This document shows positions 8,900-16,040 of a DNA stretch of 64,000 nucleotides, piece by piece. The position numbers and the translations under genes were made by a program. The stretch covers positions 558,001 to 622,000 of the forward strand of contig CAVYVZ010000004.1 of NCBI GenBank assembly GCA_963772065.1, given 5' to 3'. The notes under the pieces were generated by a model. That model was not told the DNA's origin. It saw only the letters and a program-made list of their open reading frames with translations, and did not search any database. The DNA is from CAVYVZ01 sp963772065 (GTDB lineage: Bacteria; Acidobacteriota; Vicinamibacteria; Vicinamibacterales; UBA2999). Position 1 is the first letter of the stretch. Each line of letters starts with the position of its first letter.

Positions 8900-9481
8900 T
8901 CATCGTTTCTTCGGCGGGGCCGGCAGTCCCACGCGCTGGCCGCGTGTCGCGCTCTCGATCACGGTCGCCAGACGCGAGCGGCGTGTCTCGTCCTTGACTG
9001 CGCTCATCACCCACCAGGTAACCGTGCGCCGGTACCCCGGTGGCAGCGTCTCCCAGAACGTCCAGGCAACCTTCTGGGCCTTGAAGACCTTCTCCAGCTC
9101 CGGCGCGAGCGACGCCGGCCGGTTCTCGAACGAGTACTTCAAGGATCGCTTCGGATCACGAGCTTTGAATGTCGCCAGACCCGGCGCCGCGATGAGCCCG
9201 AGCCTGGTCAGCTCACCCACGCGCCGGATGTTGATGAGACTCCAGGTGCTCTTCGCGGTTCTCGGCGAGAATCGATTCGTGTAGCTGATCTCATCAACCT
9301 TCTTCCTGACGCCGTCGATCCAGCCGAAGCAGAGCGCCTGATCGACCGCCTCCGGATACGTGATGCCCGTCTTGCCGCAGCCCTTCTTGTAAAAGCCGAT
9401 CCAGAGCTCCGTTGCCGTGCCGTGGTGTTTCTGCAGCCATCGCCGGAACTCTGCGGCGTGGCGGAAATAGATCACGTCCAT
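8900..9481 (-). CDS. YdeI/OmpD-associated (OmdA) family protein
   Basis: 193 residues. The N-terminal half (VIYFRHAAEFRRWLQKHH, ELWIGFYKKG, DQALCFGWIDGVRKKVDE) and the C-terminal OmdA helix pair (YRRTVTWWVMSAVKDETRRS) match the family's layout and usual length. It is a soluble cytoplasmic protein of unclear biochemical role, often linked to stress. The gene lies four bases after the helicase stop on the same strand, so the two are probably cotranscribed. The lysine-rich end (PAPPKKR) is unremarkable. Confidence 0.85.
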   Translation of the reverse strand: MDVIYFRHAAEFRRWLQKHHGTATELWIGFYKKGCGKTGITYPEAVDQALCFGWIDGVRKKVDEISYTNRFSPRTAKSTWSLINIRRVGELTRLGLIAAPGLATFKARDPKRSLKYSFENRPASLAPELEKVFKAQKVAWTFWETLPPGYRRTVTWWVMSAVKDETRRSRLATVIESATRGQRVGLPAPPKKR

Positions 9482-9485
9482 CGGA

Positions 9486-10775
9486 TCATCCCCGACGCCG
9501 ATGCGACGGCCGGCCCCTCCCCCGTGGCGGAGCGTCCGCCGCGGCACGACGTTCTCCCTTCGCTCGTGCCCGTGCGCGCTCCTCGGCCTTGCGCGCGCGG
9601 ATCTCCGCGATGCGCTGCGCCAGCGGCACCTCGAGCTTCGCCTGCGGTCGCGCGGTGTAGTCGAAGTCCGGCAGCGTGACGCGCGGCAGCGCGCGACCGA
9701 TCGCCTTCTCGATCGCGCGGAGATCCGGCTCTTCCTCGCGCGACACGAACGTGAATGCGTCACCGGTCAATTCGGCGCGGCCGGTGCGGCCGACACGATG
9801 GATATAGTCGTCGGGGACGGCGGGCACGTCGAAGTTCACGACATGGCTGAGCGCCTCCACGTCGATGCCGCGCGCCGCGATGTCGGTCGCCACCAGCACA
9901 CGATACCGACCTTGCTTGAACCCCTCGAGCGCCTGCGTCCGTTGCGCCTGCGAACGATTGCCATGGATGCGCTCGGCCCGCACGCCCGCCCTGACCAGGT
10001 AATCCGCGACCCGGTTCGCGCGGTGCTTGGTGCGGGTGAACACGAGCGCCTCGCGGACGAGATCGCGCTTCAGCAGCTCCACCAGCATCTGCGCCTTCAG
10101 CTCCTGCGGCACGGGGTACACCGCATGTGTGATGCCGACCGCCGGCTTCGAGGGCCGCTCGACGCTGATGGTCACCGGATCTTTCAACATCTCGCGCGCC
10201 AGCTCCGCGATCGGCGGCGGCATCGTCGCGCTGAAGAACATCGTCTGCCGCTTCTTCGGCACGTGACGCAGGATGCGGCGGATGTCCGGCAGGAACCCCA
10301 TGTCGAGCATGCGATCGGCTTCGTCCAGCACGAGATACTCGAGACCCTCGAGCTTTGCGTACGGCTGGCGGAAGTGATCGAGCAGGCGGCCCGGCGTCGC
10401 CACCACCACGTCCACGCCGCTGCGAAACGCGTGCTCCTGCGGACCCATCCCGACGCCACCGTAGACCGCGGCCGCCGTGAGCGGCGTATGCACGGCAAGG
10501 GCATTCAGGTCCTCGACGATCTGCGCCGCGAGCTCGCGCGTCGGCGTCAGGACGAGAGCCCGCGTCACGCGGCGAGGCCGCGCGATGAGCCGGTGAAGTA
10601 TGGGCAGCAGGAATGCCGCCGTCTTGCCGCTGCCGGTTTGCGCGCAGGCGAGCACGTCGCGGCCGGCGACGCCGGGGGGAATGGCATCGGCCTGAATGGG
10701 CGTCGGCCTCGTGAACCCAAGCTCGCGGATACCCTTGAGCAGGTCGGGATGCAGCTTCAGCGCGGTAAAGGGCAC
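9486..10775 (-). CDS. rhlE: DEAD-box RNA helicase, RhlE-like
   Basis: 429 residues with all helicase motifs in order: Q motif (FTRPTPIQ), Walker A AQTGSGKT, PTRELAAQ, DEAD in VLDEADRML, SAT, the strand-separation region, and HRVGRTGR. A basic tail after residue 375 (RARKAEERARARAKGERR) is typical of RhlE-type enzymes and likely binds RNA. It unwinds short RNA duplexes in ribosome assembly or mRNA turnover. The symbol is by similarity only. A GC hairpin at 10816-10845 lies just upstream of the start. Confidence 0.93.
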   Translation of the reverse strand: MPFTALKLHPDLLKGIRELGFTRPTPIQADAIPPGVAGRDVLACAQTGSGKTAAFLLPILHRLIARPRRVTRALVLTPTRELAAQIVEDLNALAVHTPLTAAAVYGGVGMGPQEHAFRSGVDVVVATPGRLLDHFRQPYAKLEGLEYLVLDEADRMLDMGFLPDIRRILRHVPKKRQTMFFSATMPPPIAELAREMLKDPVTISVERPSKPAVGITHAVYPVPQELKAQMLVELLKRDLVREALVFTRTKHRANRVADYLVRAGVRAERIHGNRSQAQRTQALEGFKQGRYRVLVATDIAARGIDVEALSHVVNFDVPAVPDDYIHRVGRTGRAELTGDAFTFVSREEEPDLRAIEKAIGRALPRVTLPDFDYTARPQAKLEVPLAQRIAEIRARKAEERARARAKGERRAAADAPPRGRGRPSHRRRG

Positions 10776-10815
10776 GAAGCTATCGTATGCCAGGCGAGCC
10801 GCGGACGCGTTGCGT

Positions 10816-10845
10816 CACCCGCCGCGCGCGGTTGCGCGGCGGGTG
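10816..10845. terminator. 12-bp GC hairpin between cupredoxin and helicase genes
   Basis: Perfect 12-bp arms (CACCCGCCGCGC at 10816-10827, complement at 10834-10845) around a six-base loop. The hairpin starts about ten bases after the cupredoxin stop, which would suit a terminator, but no U-tract follows. It could also act in the leader of the helicase mRNA. Confidence 0.45.
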
Positions 10846-10855
10846 ATTCGACATG

Positions 10856-11411
10856 CTAGTCGTCGCTACGCGACGCGGGCAGCACGCGGACGTAGCCGTA
10901 CATGCCGTCCTGGAAGTGAAAGAGGAACCCACAGATCACCAGGTACCGGCCTGGCTTCGCGAAATGCACCGTTTCAACCCGATCGAGCGGCAACAGGCTC
11001 GGATCCGGTCCGCGATAGACGCGCCTGGTCGGGTCGTTGATGATCGGGAGACCCGTGAACGGCGGAGGACCGGTCATCGGCGTAATCAATCCCACGTTGA
11101 TTGTCGCTCGGCTTCGTTCCCGGCGCGAACACCTGCACGTTGTGCAACCCGGAGATCGCAAAGGTCACCGCGCCGCCGGCCTTGATCCGTGCCTCGTACG
11201 GCAGCAGCAGATGCGCGTTGGTCGGGGGCGGCGGCGGCACATTCGGGAATCTGTCGAGCGGCGGCTCACTCCTCCACGCGCCAAATGCCACGACCGCATT
11301 CGCAAGCGGACCGCTCAGCGGCCTCGCATGCTCATGCTCCTGCTTCGCCGCGAGCGCAGGCGTCGCGAGCCCGGTTGCCAGCACCGACGTTACGAATTCT
11401 CTCCTCTTCAT
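10856..11411 (-). pseudogene. Cupredoxin (plastocyanin/azurin-like), exported, frameshifted
   Basis: About 185 residues, start ATG at 11411 behind GAGGTGAG. The leader (MKRREFVTSVLATGLATPAL) looks Tat/Sec-like. A His in GLHNVQVFAPG and the C-terminal pattern CGFLFHFQDGM (Cys, His five and Met ten residues later) form a type-1 copper site. The frame breaks near 11100: TKPSD is followed, one base off, by INVGLITPMTGPPPF and the rest. Length 3n+1 means one inserted base. Likely role: periplasmic electron transfer or copper binding. Confidence 0.82.
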
Positions 11412-11542
11412 ACTCACCTCACACTACGACCTGACGACTCTGCGTCGCGAGGGGAGGGAGCATTATGTGTCACGGGCGCGACGCGTCAATGACCGATCGC
11501 GTCGTATTACGAAGAGCGTAATGCTTTCGGAGTTCGTCGCCG

Positions 11543-11665
11543 CTACTTGCCCCGGTCACATAAGCCACAGGCACGAATGCTTTTCACGCGGTCGACGCGA
11601 CCGGGTTCACCCCCGCTGGCGTGCATCTCGGTGTAGACGAAGCCCGGCCGTACCGCATTCACATC
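11543..11665 (-). pseudogene. Fragment of a short-chain dehydrogenase/reductase gene
   Basis: Immediately after the AlkB-like stop, the same strand encodes VNAVRPGFVYTEMHASGGEP followed by GRVDRVK. This is the hallmark C-terminal NAVRPGxxxTxMH loop of SDR oxidoreductases (beta-6 region). After about 28 residues the similarity ends and the frame stops at 11543. No catalytic YxxxK or glycine-rich nucleotide-binding part exists upstream, where the AlkB gene sits. I read this as the remnant of a deleted gene. There is no start codon. Confidence 0.7.
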
Positions 11666-11670
11666 GCTGC

Positions 11671-12292
11671 CTAGTATCGTCTGAAGGTGAGATTGAATCG
11701 CCCGTCGATCCCGAGCGCCGCCGGCGCGGTCCCCGGAACGATCCGCGAGACGCCGTGATAGCGCAGCCGCGCCGGGCCGCCGAACACGAATGCGTCCCCC
11801 GATTCCAGCATCAGGCTCTGAACAGGATCCCTCCGGCGCAGACCGCCGAACAGAAACCGCGCGGTGTCGCCAATCGAAATCGACACGACCGGCAAGCCCG
11901 CCTCGATCGACGGGCGGCTTTCATCTTTGTCCTGATGCAGGCCCATGCGCCCGTCCGGGCCGTACCAGTTCATGATGCAGAGGTCTGGCGACAGCGAGAT
12001 ACCCGGCCTCGGAGGCAACGCGCTGCGCCAGCGCCGCGAAGTCGTCCGGCAGCGGCTGCACCGGGGCGCCATCGAAATCGCCGCGGGTCGGTTCGTACGA
12101 ATAGGTACGCGCGTTCCAGTGACGACCCAGACAGAGCATCCGCACGCGCATCTTCCCGCCCCCGCGCACGGTGGGCACGTAGCCGCCAACGGGACCGTCC
12201 ATCAGCGCCCGGCATCGGGCCGCGAGCGCGAGCTGCTCGTCGAGCGTCAGACAGCCGCGGAGCCAGCTCGCACCCGGGCCAAGATCGATCAA
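11671..12292 (-). pseudogene. AlkB-like 2-oxoglutarate/Fe(II) dioxygenase, frameshifted
   Basis: About 207 residues. N-terminal half: LGPGASWLRGCLTLDEQLAL, GGGKMRVRMLCLGRHWN, PLPDDFAALAQRVASEAG. After a break in a CCC run at 12002-12004 the next frame gives ISLSPDLCIMNWYGPDG, GLHQDKDE (HxD iron ligands), RYHGVSRI (third His) and RFNLTFRRY (Arg binding 2-oxoglutarate). Length is 3n+1. AlkB proteins remove methyl lesions from DNA or RNA bases. A TTG start overlaps the DUF6496 stop by four bases (TTGA), indicating coupling. Confidence 0.85.
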
Positions 12293-12504
12293 CGCTTTTT
12301 CGCCGACTTGCGAGCCGTCCGTTTCCTCGCCCCCTTTCGCGACGGGACTTTCGCACCCTTCTTGCGCGCTTCGGACAAGCCGATCGCGATCGCCTGTTTG
12401 CGGCTCTTCACCTTCCGGCCCGAGCCGCTCTTCAACGTACCGCGCTTGCGACGCCGCATCGCGGACTCGACTGTCTTCGACGCCGCCCTTCCGTACTTCG
12501 CCAT
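12289..12504 (-). CDS. DUF6496 protein, small and highly basic
   Basis: 71 residues, more than a third Lys or Arg, with the family signature GTLKSGSGRKVKSRKQAIAI and GLSEARKKGAKVP and an SRKGARKRTARKSAKKR tail. The start has a strong GGGAGGAG Shine-Dalgarno. No function is known for the family; the composition suggests nucleic-acid binding, which is inference. The four-base overlap with an AlkB-like repair enzyme hints at a DNA-related role. Confidence 0.88.
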   Translation of the reverse strand: MAKYGRAASKTVESAMRRRKRGTLKSGSGRKVKSRKQAIAIGLSEARKKGAKVPSRKGARKRTARKSAKKR

Positions 12505-12618
12505 CGTCTCCTCCCTTGGTGCGCCACCTATGCACGGGCTTCAGCGAGCCTCCGCTTCGGAAACAGCGGAAAGTACTCAAGCGACGTACCGGGCGGAGCG
12601 GCGATTGGCGGCGGTGGG

Positions 12619-13038
12619 TCAGCCTTTCACGTACGAGAGCTTCGCGAGGATCCTTCCGTTCCGCACGGTGAGCACATCGACGCCGCGGAGGTGCCATGGC
12701 TTGCCGTCGCGCGTCTTGCGATAAATCCACCGCACCGTGCATCGATCGCCGGCCACGATGAGCTCCTCAGCCTCGAACCTGGCGCCCGCGTTGTTCGCAA
12801 ACCACTTCTCCCAGAAGGCGAGGACGGCGGCCTTTCCTTCGATGCGGCTGCCATCCGGTGGCGGGTTCGTATTCTCGAACAGCGTGTTGTCGTCCAGCAG
12901 CTCGGCTACAACCGCGATGTCCTGACGGTTGATCGCGTCGTTGAAGCGTTCGACGGTTGCTCGCGTCTGGTCGGAGGCCGCGTCAAGCGCCGACATTGCG
13001 AGCACCGTCACAATGCAGGCCGCCACGATCTTGGACAT
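12619..13038 (-). CDS. NTF2-like/SnoaL-fold protein, exported
   Basis: 139 residues with a signal peptide (MSKIVAACIVTVLAMSALDA) and a cone-shaped alpha+beta fold: RFNDAINRQDIAVVAELLDD, FWEKWFANNAGARFEAEELI, RCTVRWIYRK, DVLTVRNGRILAKLSYVKG. The layout is that of SnoaL-like polyketide-cyclase-type proteins, which bind small ligands or act as isomerases. No catalytic residue can be assigned. A GC-rich inverted repeat lies upstream at 13096-13162. Confidence 0.85.
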   Translation of the reverse strand: MSKIVAACIVTVLAMSALDAASDQTRATVERFNDAINRQDIAVVAELLDDNTLFENTNPPPDGSRIEGKAAVLAFWEKWFANNAGARFEAEELIVAGDRCTVRWIYRKTRDGKPWHLRGVDVLTVRNGRILAKLSYVKG

Positions 13039-13095
13039 CGGTCACCTCCAGGTCCTAGACGGGAGTTCACTTGAATAGGCCATTCGCTCTATGCG

Positions 13096-13162
13096 TCACA
13101 GGGAGATCAGGGAGGTCGGCGAGACCTTGATATTCCTCCCTATCTCCCCGATCTCCCTGTGA
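13096..13162. repeat. Inverted repeat built of 9-bp units
   Basis: TCACAGGGAGATC (13096-13108) pairs perfectly with its complement at 13150-13162, and the inner parts pair partly. Each arm is itself periodic with 9-bp units (AGGGAGATC, AGGGAGGTC, GGCGAGACC; CCTCCCTAT, CTCCCCGAT, CTCCCTGTG). It lies between the DinB stop (13216) and the NTF2-like start (13038), a plausible terminator position. Confidence 0.75.
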
Positions 13163-13215
13163 TCCACGGCAAAGCCGCTTCGAGCACCATCCACAACTCG
13201 AGCGAAACTCCGGGA

Positions 13216-13707
13216 CTAGTCGCGGGCGAGCGGGCCGCGCGCGGCAGCATCGATCTGCCGCATGGCGCCAAGGTGATAGGCCAGGTGCACCGCGCTTGCC
13301 ACGATTCCCGTCAGCTCGACCTGATCGAGCTCTCTCGGCTGCTCGACGGCAGCGAGCCACGTCTGCGCCTGATGCTTCAGCGCATCCCGCAGCGCGCGCC
13401 ATGCTTCTTCATCGACGTGCTGCCGGCGCCAGCTTGCAGCATAGTCGGCGTTCGCGAACGGATCCTTCTCGCCCGCTGCCCACCGGTTCAACAGCTCCAG
13501 CCCATACCGCACGTGATCGACATGCGCGGCAATCGACGATCGCCCGTTCGGGCGCGCGCTGGCGGCCGGCGCCGAGAGCGCCTCGAGCGACGCCAGCAGT
13601 CCCGGATCGCCGGGGTTCAGGACCCAGCCCTGATCGGGCGCGGCGCCTTCGATCGATTCACGCAGCACGGTCGTGAGCGCACGGCGCACTTCATCCGGAA
13701 CCCGCAT
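13216..13707 (-). CDS. DinB-family protein
   Basis: 163 residues of the DinB four-helix bundle. The metal-binding histidines are placed as usual: one in IAAHVDHVRYGLELLNRW and two in SAVHLAYHLGAMRQI. The middle helix pair includes YAASWRRQHVDEEAWRAL. The start at 13707 lies two bases after the stop of the preceding serine hydrolase, so both are probably cotranslated. This is the second DinB protein in the window, with low similarity to the first. Function of most members is unknown. Confidence 0.85.
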   Translation of the reverse strand: MRVPDEVRRALTTVLRESIEGAAPDQGWVLNPGDPGLLASLEALSAPAASARPNGRSSIAAHVDHVRYGLELLNRWAAGEKDPFANADYAASWRRQHVDEEAWRALRDALKHQAQTWLAAVEQPRELDQVELTGIVASAVHLAYHLGAMRQIDAAARGPLARD

Positions 13708-13709
13708 CG

Positions 13710-15194
13710 CTACGAACCCGGAGCGCGCGGTGGCACCGCCGCCATCAGCAGCGTCAGCGCCTTCCGGAACCCTTCGTTGGCGCGCGAGCTCCCCTTGTAA
13801 TGCCCCTGCCGCACGATGACGAGATCGTGCGACGGGACGATCAACGTCGTCTGGCCGCCGGCGCCGGACATGTAGTACGCCTCGCGAGGCACCGGGAACG
13901 TCGCTTGCCCGTTGATCCAGAAGAACCCGCCGTACACCGGGCGCTTGTCGGCCTTCCATGCCGGAGCGACCGTGCTGACGAACGTCGCCCAGCCTTCGGG
14001 AAGGATGCGCTTGCCGTTCCAGACGCCGTCCTGCAAATAGAGGTTCCCGAGCCTGGCCCAATCGCGCGCCGACGCGAGGTCGTAGCCCTGAGGGAGGAAG
14101 TTCCCGGCCGCATCGGTCTCGATCACCATGGTCCGGACGCCGATCTTGTCGAAGAGCGCACGCTGGGGAAACGACAGGTACTCCTCGCGGCGTTTCTCAA
14201 CGGCAAGGCGAATGAGATAGTTGATGAGCACGGGATCGGAATTGTGATAGCGGCCAATCGTCGCCGGCGGCCACTGCAGCGGCCGCGTGGCGGCCCACTG
14301 GAACGCATTCGGGCCGGTATAGAAATAGAGGTGATCGGGGTAGGGACCTGACGGATCGAAGTCTGGATCCTGCGGCGCCCTGATGCGGAGTCCGCTGGAC
14401 ATGTTCAGCAGGTCGCCGATCCTGATCTTCGCGCGCGGGTCGCCAGGCTTCTGCCACTCAGGCACCGGCGCCGGCTGCCACAGCTCGTACACGCCCTGTT
14501 GGATCAGGATTCCCATCAGCGTAGCGGTCAGGCTCTTCCCCATCGACCAGCTCTCGAGCGGGGTGCTGGCGGTAATGCCCCGGCCGTACCGCTCGCCGAC
14601 GATCCTGCCCTTCCACGTAACGACGAACGCCGCCGTCAAAGCGTCGGGCGGTTCGAATGCCGCGTCGAGAGCCTGCTTGAGCCTGGATGCGTCAACTGCC
14701 GCGGCGACGGCATCTTCGCTCGGCAATGCGTCTCCCATCGGCCACGGCGTGTCCGGGCTCGGCAGATTCCTGGCAAGCTTCACAGGTGTGAATCCGACGG
14801 AGCTCTTTCCAGCGGGAAACGTCACACAGCCCTGATCGCCGAAGTGGCGCGCCGTCCGGGTTGCGCCGGAGGGAAGCTTCACGTGAACGGTCTTGGTCGC
14901 GCGGTCGATGACGGGCTTGTCCATCTTCGCGCGCTCCGCGTACGGCGCAGCGAAGTAACCGACGTTCTCGGCGGCAAAGTCAGGATCGAGGCCGGTGATG
15001 AACACGGCGGAACACATGACTTTTGCGAACCCCGCGGCGTGGTGCTCGAGCGCGTCGCCCGGCGGCGGCTCGTAGGGCGTGCTGAGCTCGAAGGACTTCG
15101 CGCGGGCGATCAGCTCCTTGCGCGCATCGGTTTCCTGTGCCGCGACTGCTGCGAGCGCGGTGGCCAGCACGGCGGCTGAAAGGTAGAGGCGCAT
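13710..15194 (-). CDS. Serine hydrolase of the beta-lactamase (class C/PBP) fold, exported
   Basis: 494 residues with signal peptide (MRLYLSAAVLATALAAVAA). Catalytic SxxK is SMGK in LESWSMGKSLTATLMGIL, YxN is YHN in GRYHNSDPVLINYL, and the KTG-equivalent strand is SGAGGQTTL. An N-terminal domain of about 170 residues precedes the hydrolase fold. Members act as esterases or D-aminopeptidases more often than as true lactamases. The gene heads a two-gene unit with DinB and is divergent from the L,D-transpeptidase gene. Confidence 0.9.
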   Translation of the reverse strand: MRLYLSAAVLATALAAVAAQETDARKELIARAKSFELSTPYEPPPGDALEHHAAGFAKVMCSAVFITGLDPDFAAENVGYFAAPYAERAKMDKPVIDRATKTVHVKLPSGATRTARHFGDQGCVTFPAGKSSVGFTPVKLARNLPSPDTPWPMGDALPSEDAVAAAVDASRLKQALDAAFEPPDALTAAFVVTWKGRIVGERYGRGITASTPLESWSMGKSLTATLMGILIQQGVYELWQPAPVPEWQKPGDPRAKIRIGDLLNMSSGLRIRAPQDPDFDPSGPYPDHLYFYTGPNAFQWAATRPLQWPPATIGRYHNSDPVLINYLIRLAVEKRREEYLSFPQRALFDKIGVRTMVIETDAAGNFLPQGYDLASARDWARLGNLYLQDGVWNGKRILPEGWATFVSTVAPAWKADKRPVYGGFFWINGQATFPVPREAYYMSGAGGQTTLIVPSHDLVIVRQGHYKGSSRANEGFRKALTLLMAAVPPRAPGS

Positions 15195-15277
15195 GCGGGC
15201 GATGCTAGCACGCGGCCGTGCTTGAACATGCGCCTCGGGCCTGCGAAACTGAAAGGGTTCCAACAAGCCAAAGAGAC

Positions 15278-16040
15278 ATGAACAAGTTGAAGAGCCGATC
15301 CGTGCGCGCGCTCCTCGCGATGAGCTTGTGCCTGTTTGCGGTGCCGTCATTCCGCTCCGCGGAAGCGCATATTCCCGAGGTGCCGCGGCCCGCTGAGCTC
15401 CCAATCGCCCATACGGCTGCGCCAGCCATGCCACCAGCCGGGCTCCTCGACAGCGCAGTCGCCGAGCGGGCCGGTGTCTCGGCCGGGGTGCTCGACCTTG
15501 CGCTTCGGGCGCTTTCTTGCGCGACCTCGTCCGGGGCCATCGATGCACCGCCGACGTTGACGCTCATCGACTATTCGCGACCCTCGACTGAACCACGCCT
15601 GTGGGTGTTCGATCTCCGCGACTGGCAACCTCCTCTACAAGGAGCTCGTCGCGCACGGCCGCAACACCGGCGAGAACATGTCGATCAGCTTCTCCGATCG
15701 CCTGAACAGCCGGCAGTCGAGCATCGGCCTCTTCGTCACCCGCGACACCTACGTCGGCAGCAACGGCTACTCGCTGCGGCTCGACGGCCTCGAGCCCGGC
15801 TTCAACGGCAGCGCTCTCGATCGCGCCATCGTCATGCACGGCGCACCGTATGTGAGCGAGGAGATTGCGGCGCGTCAGGGACGGCTCGGCCGGAGCTGGG
15901 GCTGCCCTGCTCTGCGCGAAGCGATCGCGCGCGACGTCATCGACACCGTTCGCGGCGGCGGCGTGGTCTTTTCGTACTACCCCGATCAAACGTGGCTCAA
16001 CTCGTCGCGCTTCCTCAAAGGCTGCGCGGTCGCGAGCTAG
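15278..16040 (+). pseudogene. L,D-transpeptidase (YkuD_2 type), exported, frameshifted
   Basis: About 254 residues. A signal peptide (ALLAMSLCLFAVPSFRSAEA) precedes a linker and the catalytic domain, which contains MHGAPYVS (conserved His) and GRSWGCPAL with the catalytic Cys. The frame breaks at 15623, where WVFDLRD is followed one base off by GNLLYKELVAHGRNTGEN. Length 3n+1 indicates one extra base. Role: periplasmic murein cross-linking or protein attachment. Its end overlaps the convergent kinase gene by 26 bases. Confidence 0.86.

Noticed and set aside
11101..13074. 657-residue plus-strand frame across the cupredoxin, AlkB and DUF6496 region
   Set aside because: It crosses several well-supported minus-strand genes and has low-complexity Arg/Ala/Pro sequence.
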